Of a stretch of DNA of 64,000 nt, positions 11,238 through 22,683 are shown piece after piece. Location: contig PZJY01000010.1 in NCBI GenBank assembly GCA_031472005.1, positions 1,736,001 through 1,800,000 of the forward strand, written 5' to 3'. Both the position numbers and the translations under genes were made by a program. A model generated the notes under the pieces. That model did no database searches and had not been told where the DNA came from. It was given only the letters and a program-made list of their open reading frames with translations. Each line of letters starts with the position of its first letter. Position 1 is the first letter of the stretch. Source of the DNA: Tetracladium setigerum. Its lineage: Eukaryota; Ascomycota; Leotiomycetes; Helotiales.

Positions 11238-14200
11238 GTGCTCACCAATGTTGGCTCCGTGTACATCAGGGCGAAAATGGTGTCGGACTACAACACACAA
11301 ATCGCCTCCACCATATCTCGACCTCCCTTCCGGACCCTACAAAGCAACGCCCGTCTCTACTCTTCTTTGTTGGCAAGCAGTACAAAGGAAGGGTATTACG
11401 AACTCTATTTCCAGGCAACACGGTCTCAAACTGTCGAAAGTACGGCATCGCAAATGTATGTGTTCATGCGGCTACAAGAAACGATGAACATCCCATTCTT
11501 ATTGCGGATAGCTGTCCTAGTCACACGCAAGTAAAGCTAAGAGGCAAGGACACCTGCCATGAATCGATCTATCATCCAGTGGCTTGGCTAGAGGACAACA
11601 ATCACCAAAAGCAACAGCAATTGGCTGACCATGTCCTAGCCAGACTATTCTCGTCATTCATTGATGTGTTGTGCATCTTCGCACAAGATTGTGGCGGCCT
11701 TGATGGAGTGGTAGACATTTTAGCGGTGTGGACAGCAATAGGTTCAGCATCGAGCCTCCCTGATGCTGTTCGTCCTCGTTTGGTCGTCGTCACAAGTATA
11801 CCCGGCGATGTTTTCGCATCCGAAGCCCTTCAATTCCGTTTGAGGGTTCTTTCCGATCGTAAATTCTCAGAGCTGTTCTCTTCATTGAACATAGTCAATG
11901 TGTTGGGCATCGGTCGAGCGCCCTCCCATGAACATTTTAGCGGCCTGGCCGAGGCTTTACAGCACGAAACACATCTGATACGTGCTGAGAAAGTCAACTC
12001 CCACACACTTTTCTGCATGAGCCATGTCGCAACGTTCTTTGATGCAGCACTACGTCAGTTTGCCAACTCGCCACACACCTTTGACTTTGTTCAATGCGCG
12101 AGAGACGAACGCCCTGTTTCCCAAAACTTCCAGCATCACCTAAGCACTTTCATGAGCTTGTGTACTGAGCACGGCTTTCCTGCAAATATCATTTGGGACT
12201 TCATTGCTTCGGTAGTCATTCTTGACAGCTTCCCTCCTGACATACACAGTAAGTATTGCCGTTGCCAACCCACGTTGTAGTCGAACTAATTGGGTATAGT
12301 GTTCAATCCTTCGATCGTCTTTCGCAACTTATACCGTCAATCTTGCATCCTAGGGATACGCAACTATGCAACTTCTCAACATTTGAATGATGACTTGATC
12401 TGTGCAGACATCGAGGCAAACATAATCTCTATGTTCTCGCACATGAAGTATGGCGGACAGTCAGCCGTTGCGCTTCGTAAGCAAAGCTTGGAGCGAAACA
12501 TCCAATACTGGTCGTTATTGAGGCATACCTCCATCTGTCTCACCTGTCTTCAGAGAAACTTGGAACACTACCTGGATTGTGGACATGCTATTTGCGACGT
12601 GTGTGTTGTTATTTTTGGTATAGCAGCAAAGGGAGTGGAGTATCGTTTTAATCTTGCAGCCTGCCCTCTCTGCCAGACGGAAATTCATTTTCAGGCCAGA
12701 CTCTTGCCACCTACTTGTCGAGTAAGATTCCTGGGCATTGATGGAGGCGGATCTAGAGGCATCGTCTCTTTAGCGTTCATGGAAGAGCTGCAACAAACGC
12801 TAGATCTGCCATATCCGGTGCAGGAGCACTTTGATTATTCCATCGGGACGAGTTCAGGTAAGACTATGCTCGAAGTCTGGTGCTAGGCTAACAGCAAATA
12901 GGCGGCGTTGCAAACATTGGCCTCTTTGCTAAATACTGGACCCCAAAGCAATGCCTCGCTTTCTTTCGTAAGTTTGCGAAGATTATCTTCCCAGTAAAGC
13001 GCAATTTAAGGTATTCAATCTGTGCTGTACTCAGACGCATCTTTGCTTTTTATGTCGCAGATGGCAGGTACGACGCCATCATCTTAGAAACGGCCCTAAA
13101 GGAAGCACTTGGAACGGGCCGTGTGTTTGATTCGGCAAAATTAAGGGTGTCTGGGATGAAATTCGCAGTCACTGCAACGACCATCTCGGATGCCACTTTG
13201 TGCCTCATCTCGAATTACAATGGTGAAGGCACACCTAGCCAAGATTCTAGTTAGTGAGACTCTCTCACCTTCTACTGAGACTGATGTGTTAGGGTATAAA
13301 CACCTTCGTGCTAAGAAGACGACGGAGGAGATGCTGCTCTGGGAGGCGTAAGATTCTTTGACCGGCCAATCTGTGCTTGCTGACGATGACCAGTGCGAGG
13401 TGTACAACAGCAGCACCTACGTAAGGAATGTATGAACCATTTGATGACTGAAGCTGACTGAGTCAGTTACTTCAAGCCAAAATATCTCGAGTCTTTTGGT
13501 ACGTTCCAAGACGGTGGGCTAAAATATAACAACCCAGTCCGGCCTGGCTTGCGCGAAGTTCGCCGTATTTGGGGTGATGTGGGCTGTGACTTAGTTCTTT
13601 CGATTGGGACTGGATTTCAGCAGAAGCTGCTGTCGCCAGTGGCCTCAAACGTTCGGAATCTCCTACAAGATGGGGCTCTAGCTCGGGTCTATCGAGCCTC
13701 TATGCAGTCGTTATCACTTAACGGCCAACTTAGCTGGGAAGATCATTGGCATGGACTTGATGAGGAAGCAAAGAAACAGCACTTTCGTCTCAATTTGCCC
13801 CTCATAGGCCAGGAACCACGGATTGATGACGTCGACAAGATGCAATATCTCCATGACCAGATAAAGCATCACCTAGGTGATATGGAAGGTATTGCTAGGG
13901 CTTTTAAGGCAGTTTCCTTCTTTTTTGAGCTCGATGGACCTCTAATATTTGAGAATGGGCAGTATACATGCTATGGCTCGATCCTGTCGCGGAGTCCGGA
14001 CAGTCGTGGCCTTGTGCAAAGCCTTAGAGCAAGCTACCCTTTTGCACAATTTCTACATCAGGAGTCTTCACTTGGATTCCTAGACCCGAACAATCTCTGC
14101 AAGCTATGCGGACGTTTTCAGAAGCTAATTAAGTTCCATATACGCCATCCCTCGGATCGAGTCAACCTCCAGTTTTCGTTCAACAGGTTATTCCGTCGGA

Positions 14201-14424
14201 GTATCAGCGGGTTCCCGCAGCCAATGGAATGGTTTATCGAACGGCAGAAATTAAACGCGAATTTTGGGCTGGCCGACCATAGAAGCAGAAATGAGCGAGC
14301 TCAAACTCTGGCCTGCGATTGTGAGCTCACGCGTTATCTTGATAGATCTATTCAGCAATCAGAGAACAAACGGGTTCTTGGCTCTCAGGCAATAACACAA
14401 AATAAGAGGCGACGCTTAAGATAA
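11238..14424 (+). CDS. Patatin-like phospholipase with internal RING-type zinc finger
   Basis: Predicted lipid acyl hydrolase. The patatin core has the oxyanion block DGGGSRG, the nucleophile elbow GTSSG split by an intron (12,858-12,901), the block VAVTATTISDA-like (here FAVTATTISDA), the ARCTTAAPT/YFKP string assembled across introns at 13,351-13,391 and 13,420-13,467, and the catalytic Asp in FQDGG. Nucleophile Ser and Asp are both kept. Upstream at about 12,535-12,675 a RING-like finger reads CLTC...CGHAICDVC...CPLC. The N-terminal part contains VDILAVWTAIGSASSLP, typical of the fungal subfamily. An intron at about 12,250-12,299 joins the two large exons. Residues from 11,238 (MLTNVGSVYIRAKMV) read naturally to LVTRK near 11,532, where the frame shifts by one base into the downstream exon, so an indel or missed exon is present. 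Patatin-like genes are recurrent Starship cargo. Confidence 0.85.
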
Positions 14425-14729
14425 AGTGAGGGAATGCAAAAGTATCTTATTTTTGAAAGCTAAGCCTGGAATATTATCTCGAGACCGAGTTCATATGAGA
14501 GTCCGCATGTCAAATTCCTATACAATTGAATTGTCTCGCATCTTGAATACCCAAATCACTAGTAAATAATCATCCTGTGAGGCCTTCCGAACCATAGCTG
14601 GTACTACTGTATGTAGTATGTTGCTTCTCTGCATCTAGAATTCGTCAGATAAAATCAAGCAAAGATGTAGGGTTATCTTACCTTGAAATCTCGACATCTA
14701 CACAACCCATGTGCCTTATTTTTCGGTTT
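14425..14729. other. 3' intergenic spacer
   Basis: Lies between the convergent 3' ends of the patatin gene and the minus-strand gene at 14,730. No ORF or repeat of note. Confidence 0.4.
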
Positions 14730-15599
14730 TCAGACATAATACGGGATCTTTTCATTGATGTGGCGTAATATCTGTATGACATGAGAGAGGCCCGGGCTCT
14801 CGCTTGAATCCATAGATGGCTCTCTCAAGGCAAGGAAGACGCGGCGGAGGCAGCGTTCAAGTCCAGCAGAATTATCTAAATCTTGTTCCGGAGACAGATC
14901 GACACAATTGAGCGCTTCCTTCAGACTGTGAATTTGTTCGAAATGGATCCGTGCAGTGCCGGAGCAATGTTGCCTTGGCAACCTTTTGCGCGAGGCGAGA
15001 TAAACCGTACCAGAAGGCGCAAAACGTGACATGTAAGCTTCCAGGAGTCTCGCCAGCGCCAGGAATATGTAGCCGTCCTCGTTTTTCATCATTTGCTCCA
15101 CAGCTTCACGCGTCTCGAGACCGAGCCTCGTGATCATTTGGATAACTGCTTCAAAGCCCAGGAAAAGACTGTCCCTGATCTCAACCAAAATTTCCGCATC
15201 TGCCTTCTTCCTTTCAAGCTTGCCCTGAGATATAGCGATTACCATTTGAGTGAGATGGTACGGTGGTGCTAAGACATCATGGAGAATGGCAGCAGGGAGC
15301 GACTTAAGCCCTACCACACGTAGTCGTCGATGGGAGCTGGATGCATTTTTGATTGCCTCTATTGTTGACGGTACTTGCGTAAGCTTTAATCGATGTCGTC
15401 TTGCCACGTTGGTGAGAGGAACAACCTGCTCGCAGGAATCAAGGTGGCAGTAAGGAGCTTTGCCAGCGATCCATCCATCTATCTCGTCCGAAATTCCGAG
15501 CAAAGATTGGTAGAAATACGGGGGAGGCGGCAGAGACTCAACCATATGAGAGCAGCAATGCTGGTCTTGGAGGTACTCGGGAGGTGAGGTTTGATTCAT
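14730..15599 (-). CDS. Hypothetical protein, mostly helical
   Basis: Single-exon ORF. I choose the ATG at 15,599 (MNQTSPPEYLQDQHCCSH) over the in-frame start at 15,707, because a TATATAAAAG box sits at about 15,685-15,695, inside the longer version. The protein has an early CHLDSCEQVV segment and then long amphipathic helices (EILVEIRDSLFLGFEAVIQM, REAVEQMMKNEDGYIFLALA). No signal peptide or membrane segment and no family recognised. About 290 residues. Confidence 0.6.
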   Translation of the reverse strand: MNQTSPPEYLQDQHCCSHMVESLPPPPYFYQSLLGISDEIDGWIAGKAPYCHLDSCEQVVPLTNVARRHRLKLTQVPSTIEAIKNASSSHRRLRVVGLKSLPAAILHDVLAPPYHLTQMVIAISQGKLERKKADAEILVEIRDSLFLGFEAVIQMITRLGLETREAVEQMMKNEDGYIFLALARLLEAYMSRFAPSGTVYLASRKRLPRQHCSGTARIHFEQIHSLKEALNCVDLSPEQDLDNSAGLERCLRRVFLALREPSMDSSESPGLSHVIQILRHINEKIPYYV

Positions 15600-15684
15600 A
15601 ATGGATAGATGATGGCAGAGCAAAGTATGGATTTGAGGTATCGGGTGGTGACAAGAAGATAGTTGGTAGGGAAGGGAAGTATGT

Positions 15685-15697
15685 GCTTTTATATATT
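15685..15697 (-). promoter_or_regulatory. TATA box of the 14,730-15,599 gene
   Basis: TATATAAAAG on the minus strand about 90 bases upstream of the chosen ATG, a usual fungal distance including a 5' leader. It argues that translation begins at 15,599. Confidence 0.5.
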
Positions 15698-15719
15698 TGG
15701 AGCTCATGGGCGCTACGGA

Positions 15720-17980
15720 TTTAAGCTGCCCAGGTATTTAAAATCATCCATCCGGCTATCCATTCAGATGATTTCCAAGGCAGAATCACATTTATCTCGG
15801 TCAGCTCCTCGGGGGCTTAACGCTGTGCCTTGATGTGGGACTAATATATGGAAGCATTAACCCTCTTCCGACTGGCTAATTATTCCTGGTATGCCAGCTG
15901 TTCTCTATTTTGGAGAATAGCTGAAAATCCAGGAGCTTCCCCTACAGATACGAGCAGCGCCTTGTGATTTCTGCAGATAGTAAGTGGCTGTGAGCGGAAA
16001 GGTGTGATCTTCCCCTTCGGTACAGGCTACTGATTTATAATGGTACTCTACCCCCTTGAGACATACAGCAGTGGTAAAAGACAGGGTCTATGCAACCTTC
16101 AGCACGGAGGAAGCCAGGTATTCGACCATTGCCCATGCCTAAAATCCGATCAATTGACGAGCTCTGGCCCTCATTCTCGGAAGGTATGAGGATGCCTCGT
16201 CTTCTTCCTCTTCTCTATTTTGCAAAGCCACACCAAAAACATACCTACAGTCTAAGGGTTCACATTATCATGCAATCGCTTCAATGCCGTTGTGGTATAC
16301 TCACTTGCTGGCTTGACGAGATATATGCCGATGAACTCAAAAGGTTGTGATCTACGCGGTAGCAACGAACACGCCGGTACGTATCGGATGGCGGACCGAA
16401 AATCAGCTGAGAAGTTACTTGGGACATGAACTAGAGAATGAGTACCTTGGGGTGAATTTAGAGCTCAAATATTAACGGAGATATTTTGACTTGTAAATCG
16501 TTATTTGTTTTTATATTCCCGAATACTTGATTCTTAGTTATATTACTTCTAATTACTTCATTTACCATATTCACGGCCTAGCATTTTTAGTGAAGAGAGA
16601 GGTAAACTTCTTATTAGGTATTGGCCAGGAAGTGCATAGATAGCTTAATTTTCGAGAGCGGCTAACCATAGCTAACCAGCTTAGTGATGACCAATACTAG
16701 TGCTCAAATTGCCCCTGTACTGCCTCGTCCGGCCCTGGAGTTACGCTTCTAGTGCAAGAACGAGAAAATCTACACATTGCCCTCCTCGTCCTCTATATCT
16801 GCTTGCCTCATGCCTAGTGTTTTCCTCTTTAGTTAAATACGTTTAAAATGGATAGCTTTCACCAACTGCCACTAGAAATCTTCCATGCCGAAACAATCTA
16901 CCAAACCCGATCTCACTCCTTTCGCCCCTTCTCGAGTCATTCATACTTCCAAGCCAACTTACGGCAATTCAAATCTCGCCCTACCTTCTCAGCTTGCACA
17001 TCGTCTATCTCCTACTAAGCCTGCAAAGGAGGTAAATAAGCAGGGAAACCGTTCACATCTTAAAGGCAATAAATACCATGGGCGGAAAAAGATCGCCAGA
17101 AAAGGTCATTTGCGAAAGCCTCTGTTTATACTACCTCCCTAGCACCCGCTCCATTGTCTCTAATCGAGACCACCACCGCTATCTCGTTCCCTCTGCTACT
17201 TGAATGAAGAAAGACGATCCTCCAACCAAGATAGGACCTGGCCGGTCTCCTTCGGGAATGAAGGCTGAAGTGGGTAGACAAGTCTCTTTCGACCGATGAA
17301 CGCCTAGTCTCGCTCCTGAATCCTGGCACTGGAGCACATGCAGAAGATCTACGCGGCTTCAGCTGTCCTGGGTGTTCGAAGGCACTGGCGAGTCACTGTC
17401 CTTTTCAGCCCACCAAGTCGCCCCATCAGTACTGCCAGTGATGATACGACGCACATAGACCACAGGAAGCGCTGAACCGGAAGTCTCCAACGACGCTTGG
17501 AGAGGCACCGAAAACTTTAAGCGAAGCGAAACGGTTGTGTCACGTGAGATGTGTGTAGTTAAGATGTGAAAATCAGGGCTGCTCTGCCGTGTGGTGCCGA
17601 GAAGCAGAATCAGATGACAGGGAAAGGACGTTGAAAGCTGCCTTGATGTGCAGGAGACGAAGGGGGTGCTCCCACATTCCTGACCTGTTGATGGATTGGG
17701 GAACGTCCGACCGCTGTTGAATTTATTTCACAACCACATTTCACCACTACCCATGTTACACCCTTTCAGTGCTGCTTTTGTCCTAGATGCGGTCTATAGC
17801 TACTATAACACTTAAAGCCTTATCGTCTATTTTCAGCGTTGAGGAGGCCTCTTTCAAGAGTGCAGGCTGAAGTAGGCATGCGAAACCCATTTTCTCACCA
17901 AGCCACCTCAGTCAGACTTGCCTCTGATACTTCTGGCTAGCAGCGTTATTGATCGGTACACGTCCGGTCATTTATGCGCG
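15720..17980. other. Long gene-poor spacer
   Basis: No supported gene. At about 16,849 a short frame begins MDSFHQLPLEIFH, reminiscent of the first helix of an F-box, but it is lost within 50 codons and may be a relic. The stretch 16,490-16,700 is AT-rich. The frames at 16,090-16,350, 16,885-17,142 and 17,126-17,329 look non-coding. Confidence 0.35.
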
Positions 17981-18019
17981 GCATCACAATCATGCTTTAG
18001 GGAAAGGACATGGGCGTGA

Positions 18020-18262
18020 GGGATGCGGCGGACGAGGGTTTGTGGGTGCCTTTAAGCATGAGTGCGTCAGCTCATTAATAACAGACAAGACAAGAAGTCT
18101 GCAACGATGATCAGCCAATCCCCTCAAATCTGATACAACCAAACGGAACGAGCAATGCAGACTTAGTGGGTGATACGGGCGGGTGATATGATCAACTTCG
18201 TCGACGTGGTTGCACTTGACCAGGATCCAGAAGCATCTGTCGTAAGGCAAGTGGGTACTCAA
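18020..18262 (-). CDS. Small divergent ORF, copy 1 (KCNHVDEVDHI)
   Basis: Reads KCNHVDEVDHITRPYHP on the minus strand, divergent from the coiled-coil gene at 18,466. A matching string, KCNHFDEVDHIAYV, lies in the same divergent position next to the paralogous gene at 45,363-46,190, so this small ORF seems conserved as protein. Just upstream of the match this copy has one extra base relative to copy 2 (ATG...GATCCTGGTC versus GATCCTAGT), so its start is uncertain and it may be frameshifted. Confidence 0.4.
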
Positions 18263-18465
18263 AAATCAAATACGAGCTAGAAGTTTCGGGTGGATGAGCG
18301 CTTCGCAGAAGTCTGAGGCAGATTTTGCAGCGTGGATCCAAGCACCTCAAATGGATAAAGAGCACCTCTAGCCTAATCCAAATTTCGACAACCCCCCATC
18401 TCCTTCATCACAATCAACACAACAACCACCATAGTCAACAACACTCTATCTGCAAATCCAACAAG

Positions 18466-19540
18466 ATGAGCGCGTCGCCTTTGAGTCAAGCGGAACCAGT
18501 TTCAAATAGTACCCCTCTCCACGTGAGTTGAGCACAACTCTAGCTAGCAATCGCGTACTAACTAAAAAGAATTCCCTTAAGGAGATTTCTCGTTCTATCG
18601 ATGTCTGCAGAGACGGTGGAAGGCTCACCAACTCCTCAGCACGAGTAAGTCACCCTCACAAGAGAATGCCGATCGAGAGTAGATAATAACCACGATTAGT
18701 TCGGGGGCCCGACCCAACCTGCACCACCAAACGACGTGTTTAAGATCGCTATTGATCTGGTGAGTAACGCATTCATCTCACCACCTCGCACTCATATGCT
18801 AAAGGTCACCCAAGGACGCCTCCCCACAAACTTCATTCATTGGTGAAGATGGTCGACTGATGCAACTTCGTGGTGAGCCTCATGTAGCTTCCCCCCCTGA
18901 ATCCTGCTCATCTAAAAGGGATGCGCACTATATTTCGCAAAATGGAACAGAATTCTACCACTAACATTTCCAAATATACTATTATACTCCTAAATAGCGC
19001 ATTCCCAAGTTTAATTCGTGAGTCATTCTTCCACTGATTATACACAGGCTAACACTCGTGTTCTAGAATTCGTTGGTGATCTACAAGCTACCAATGGCCA
19101 ATTGAAAATGGATAATGCACAACTAAAAGCTTTACAAGTTAAACAAGAAGAAATGGAAGGTAAGTTAGCTACCGGCCACCGATTTGTTCCTCAAATAACA
19201 AGATATATAGACCGTATGAGTTCGCTCCAGCTGGATAATGAGTGGCTTCGAGGTACGAGAACCGAATCTATATCATGATTCGAAATATTGTTGCTAACAT
19301 ATTCTAGACTCTAAGACGAAGTTGCAATGTAATGTCTTACCTAAGTCATTAATATGCTCACATTATTAACACTTCTCAGACAAATATGACGATCTGACAC
19401 AAAGAGCCCTCGAAGCGGAGGGGGCATATGCGAATATGAAGTCACAAAAGGACACCTTGTCGGAGGAACTCGGTAAATTCAAACGTAGGGCGACATCGGA
19501 CGCGGGCGGGGAGCCAAGCAAGAAGCGAAGACACCAATGA
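18466..19540 (+). CDS. Multi-intron coiled-coil nuclear protein, copy 1
   Basis: Many short exons with clean GT/AG borders. Exon 1 is MSASPLSQAEPVSNSTPLH. Later exons read FGGPTQPAPPNDVFKIAIDL, then DASPQTSFIGEDGRLMQLR, then a coiled-coil exon NTRVLEFVGDLQATNGQLKM, then LQLDNEWLRDSKTKLQYKYD and a last exon with MKSQKDTLSEELGKFKRR, ending SKKRRHQ, a likely nuclear signal. About seven introns of 45-100 bp, several with CTAAC branch sites. The exon layout and key strings (IGEDG, EFVG.L.A.NGQ, DNE.LR, SKKR.RH) recur in the gene at 45,363-46,190, so the two are paralogues. Function unknown; I infer a dimeric nuclear protein. Confidence 0.62.
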
Positions 19541-19821
19541 GTCCTGGATGGAGTTAGTGGCGACCCGACTATCTTACTCTCAAGGGAAGTTCCATTTGTA
19601 ATGAAAGTGCCATTGGTGTGTTTTGCTTTAAACCCGTGGCTGGCTTTCCTGCGTTATCTCAAGAGTGCTGATATCTTTCGCTGCTCCGGCCTTTCTTCAA
19701 CTTGTGATCTTCTTCCAAGGCGCGGATTTTATCACAAGTTATGGTTCCAATCTTTCATATCTCACTTTAGTTCTGCCTTCACCTGTTTCATACGACAGAC
19801 AGCATTTCTGACCAGTCTATA

Positions 19822-20554
19822 TCACAACAACGAGGCGAAGGCTACCAGCCCAGCAGCAGCATGGCTAAGGAGTCTCTTTCGAGCTCCAAAGTCTCTGACT
19901 TCAGCGGAGCACGTATCAGGAGATAAAGGACTGTCGTCTATATCAGGGTAGGAATCAGGCCCTGCGAGAGAGGATCTGTGGTCTCGTAAATCGATCTCGG
20001 GGAGTTGAGTATCCAGCTGCTGCTTTTCTATCATAGAAGAAGTCCCCGACGCGTTACTAGATGCTTGCCGCCTATACAAACTGAAAGCCCTTTTCATCTC
20101 TGGATGATATAATACAACTGTGTTCCTGAATTTGTTGTATTTGGGTTGCGTTAACAAGAGAGTATTTCACGGCTCGTTAGACGCAATGACCATGTGGTCC
20201 TGATCATTCCATTCCCAGCCAGATTTTTCGAGCAGTTCGTTCAGGTAACACCACGTCTTCTTGAAAACGTCGATATGGCTCCTAATCCTCTGTAGAGGTA
20301 TGATACCGCCTCCTTTATAGACCAGCTGAACAGCTTCATGAACTGCATCCCAAGCTTCGTGCTCCCCATACTGGACCGTAACGCTTGCCCTTATCTTGCT
20401 GCTCGAGTAGTACCCTCCAAAACTCATTATTCATCGCGGTCGTCCAATTGTAGTATTGACGCAAGGGCCTCGGCATATTGGATGGCAAGAAGAGTAAATC
20501 AGGCGGTATTGAAGTCGAAGGGTGGGGAAGTGAGTATTGTGATGTTGGGTTCAA
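19822..20554 (-). pseudogene. Myb/SANT-like DNA-binding protein, broken
   Basis: The first part (20,554 to about 20,390) reads QYYNWTTAMNNEFWRVLLEQ, helix 1 of a Myb/SANT-like domain (Myb_DNA-bind_3 type). The next part, one base out of frame, reads RSHIDVFKKTWCYLNELLEK then SGWEWNDQDHMV, the remaining helices. The frame then hits TGA at about 20,163-20,165 where this family has the conserved Trp of 'DExW', and continues open as KYNKFRNTVVLYHPEMKRAF to 19,822. TGG to TGA is the change RIP would make. One frameshift and one stop suggest a pseudogene, though the frameshift could be an assembly indel. Myb/SANT-like genes are reported among recurrent Starship genes. Confidence 0.68.
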
Positions 20555-20782
20555 AGATAGAATGCTGGAAGTATACCAAAATGGGTTTTACTTTGGGTAA
20601 AGCATCTACTTTAATCTAAAAGCATTTCAAAGACTTTATTTGGGCCTAAACCCTGCGGTAACTGCGCGGGTGGGGGGGGGAATGGGCGCAGTTTCACAAA
20701 AATCAAGAACTGCATCAATTCCAAATGGATTAATATTTAAGATAGAGCCTAATAATACTGTAACGAATGAGTGCAAATATTA

Positions 20783-20945
20783 CACTAAAATCCAGGTTTA
20801 GCGTCCGGGTGATGACATCGGAAGTTTTGGATGTGGTCGTACGGTGTCTTTAGGGCTAGCTTCTTTTAGTTAGGGTGCTCAAACCAGCATGCAGCTAGGA
20901 AGGGCTGTGTGCAGCGCAGTTCTTTAACCAGCGCAGCCTAGCTAT
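20783..20945 (+). repeat. Left terminal inverted repeat
   Basis: About 160 bp, imperfectly matching the inverse of 22,020-22,172; differences are small indels and a few substitutions. Outermost base C next to TA. Confidence 0.8.
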
Positions 20946-21010
20946 AAGCCTGGCCGTCAGCCTGAGTCATATCAGCGTGGCTGCCTACAAGGCTGGAAGC
21001 CTCAAATCAT

Positions 21011-21020
21011 GTATATATAG
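21011..21020 (+). promoter_or_regulatory. TATA box inside the TIR element
   Basis: TATATATAG lies about 190 bases before the ATG at 21,209. The leader between them holds a likely 5'-UTR intron (GTAAGTGTTG...GGACTAACATACTCAG, about 21,148-21,191), which explains the distance. Confidence 0.5.
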
Positions 21021-21208
21021 CTTGAAACATGCAAGTGACTCCATTTCATCTTTCTTGCTTCAGAAGTCGGTATCTCTAACAAAGCAAGGATCATACGCAG
21101 AGGGACGAGTTTGTTTAGGAGACCAGATTATTATTCACCAGCAGCAGTAAGTGTTGCCAAGCAGCATAAAATAGAGGACTAACATACTCAGAGAAGTGAC
21201 AAGACAAT

Positions 21209-21622
21209 ATGGACGGTCGACTTTGTTACTTCAGCTTCAACGATTACGACCGCGGTGGCATGGAATATCAGCCGCGGGATGCAGGATTTTTACTAGAGCA
21301 GTTCCCTTCTGGCTCGGTTTTCTTTGCAAGTGCGGTAAATTGGAATTCAATTCACGATGCCCATATCACTTGGACTATAGTAGTGGTGAGCCCAGAGTCG
21401 CTAAAAGAAAATCAATGGAACGAGATCAAAAAGTCCGTTGGGGAGATGATTCACCTAAAGGGTAGGGTTGAGGTGGCAAAGGCTGGGGAGGAGTTAAATG
21501 TGCTGAATCGTTGCAAGATGAATATGGCAAGCACGGGTGCTGGAATTCAAACGGGCAGCCTTCAAAAGATTGAAGAAGCAATTGGTAGTGGCAAGAAGGA
21601 CATCAGCAAGATTGGAGGCTAA
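21209..21622 (+). CDS. Passenger protein of the TIR element
   Basis: A 137-residue protein, start MDGRLCYFSFNDYDRGGMEY, in one exon after a spliced leader. It has no signal peptide or membrane segment. The first half is rich in aromatic residues (FLLEQFPSGSVFFASAVNW, HITWTIVVVSPESL) and looks like a small globular beta/alpha fold; the second half is charged and Gly-rich (ASTGAGIQTGSLQKIEEAIG). It does not resemble a transposase: no DDE/D block and no helix-turn-helix seen. TATA box, intron and clean frame argue for an expressed gene. Family not recognised. Confidence 0.6.
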   Translation: MDGRLCYFSFNDYDRGGMEYQPRDAGFLLEQFPSGSVFFASAVNWNSIHDAHITWTIVVVSPESLKENQWNEIKKSVGEMIHLKGRVEVAKAGEELNVLNRCKMNMASTGAGIQTGSLQKIEEAIGSGKKDISKIGG

Positions 21623-21750
21623 AGAACAGAAGAGAGCCGTAGCGATAGGTTCGACATGCAAGCGGGAAGATGGGAGAGTGCGAATGCAGAAGAAATAAAG
21701 AGGCAATCAGAATTCTCGCCTCTCTCAGGCTCTTCATATCTCATCTCAAA

Positions 21751-21993
21751 CTACTTTAGATTCACTTCCGCAATACTGCTTTGCAATGTGATCCACAAAA
21801 ACAACCAGATAGCGAGAACTGCTCCCAGGCATACTCGATGATGCTGCGTGTACCACGCACGGCTCTGGCTTCTATCTGGTGAAGTCTTATCCTGACACGT
21901 TGTATCAGTTGGGCAGGGTAGATTCAGCAGGTTCTTGTCTTTAAGCGCCGCCGCTAAGACTGATAATTTCAAACAGAATAAGGGTGTCTTCAA
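21751..21993 (-). CDS. Possible small membrane protein in the TIR element
   Basis: An 80-residue ORF starting MKTPLFCLKLSVLAAALKD with a weak signal-like start and one clear membrane segment, VCLGAVLAIWLFLWITL, near the C-terminus. No homology recognised. It may be a chance ORF, but it is free of stops and keeps a typical hydrophobic helix flanked by polar residues. Confidence 0.3.
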   Translation of the reverse strand: MKTPLFCLKLSVLAAALKDKNLLNLPCPTDTTCQDKTSPDRSQSRAWYTQHHRVCLGAVLAIWLFLWITLQSSIAEVNLK

Positions 21994-22019
21994 TGTGTCC
22001 GTAGAATCTTTCTGCTCCT

Positions 22020-22172
22020 TATAGCTAGGCTGCGCTGGCTAAAGAACTGCGCTGCTCCCTTGCAACACAGCCCCTCCTAACTGCATGCTGGTTTGAGCAC
22101 CCTAAAAGAAGCTAGCCCTAAAGACACCTACCAGTGGCTTACACACCCCGACGCTAAACCTGGATTTTATTG
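22020..22172 (-). repeat. Right terminal inverted repeat
   Basis: Inverse of 20,783-20,945 with small indels; ends in ...GGATTTTATTG followed by the TA duplication. Confidence 0.8.
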
Positions 22173-22683
22173 TAACTCCCCATTACCTGCCGTACTTGTC
22201 CATAATGAGTTATCCCGCTGAAATTTATCATTCTGACGTCTAAGAACAAGATTCTCCCTCGCCCATTGACCTGCCCGTTACCCAATAAAAGTCCTTGCCG
22301 AGTCTCACTCTCAACAATGTTGCCGAAGACCTCTCCCATCTATAAAACTTGGTAGTTTTTGGTTTCTCATCCTTGACGAAGGATTATGCTAATTATCAAA
22401 GACACTAAGATGGACCACCAGTTCAACGTGTAGATCTGCTCGATGTGCTACACCGGTCCGTATTGGTATATCTTTTTTACTAATTTCCGCAAGGTAAAAA
22501 CGGTGGATATGTCGGGGAGATGTTGTTGCGTGCATTTCGAAAGATTGAATCTCGGTTAGATCATCTAGGTATAATGATGTGCCATTACCCTCAGAAGACC
22601 TCTTTCTAACAACTGTGTCCGTTTAGATTCCAGCTGGCATGACGTGAATCTGAAAATGGGCGCTGATCTGAGCCAAACGGGCT

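Larger units (their letters stand above)
20783..22172. mobile_element. TIR DNA element with TA target duplication (about 1.39 kb)
   Basis: The left end CACTAAAATCCAGGTTTAGC and the right end, read inverted, CAATAAAATCCAGGTTTAGC are each followed by about 150 bp of further inverted similarity (shared blocks GGTGTCTTTAGGGCTAGC, GGTGCTCAAACCAGCATGC, CCAGCGCAGCCTAGCTATAA). Both ends are flanked by TA (20,781-20,782 and 22,173-22,174), as in Tc1/mariner insertions. The interior has no transposase but carries a gene at 21,209-21,622 and a possible small membrane ORF on the other strand. So this is a non-autonomous element with a passenger. Confidence 0.85.

Noticed and set aside
16885..17142. 85-codon basic ORF
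   Set aside because: No domain, no promoter or intron signal; composition fits non-coding spacer.
20641..20690. CCTAAACCCT and a G-run resembling telomere sequence
   Set aside because: Only one partial unit, no TTAGGG array.
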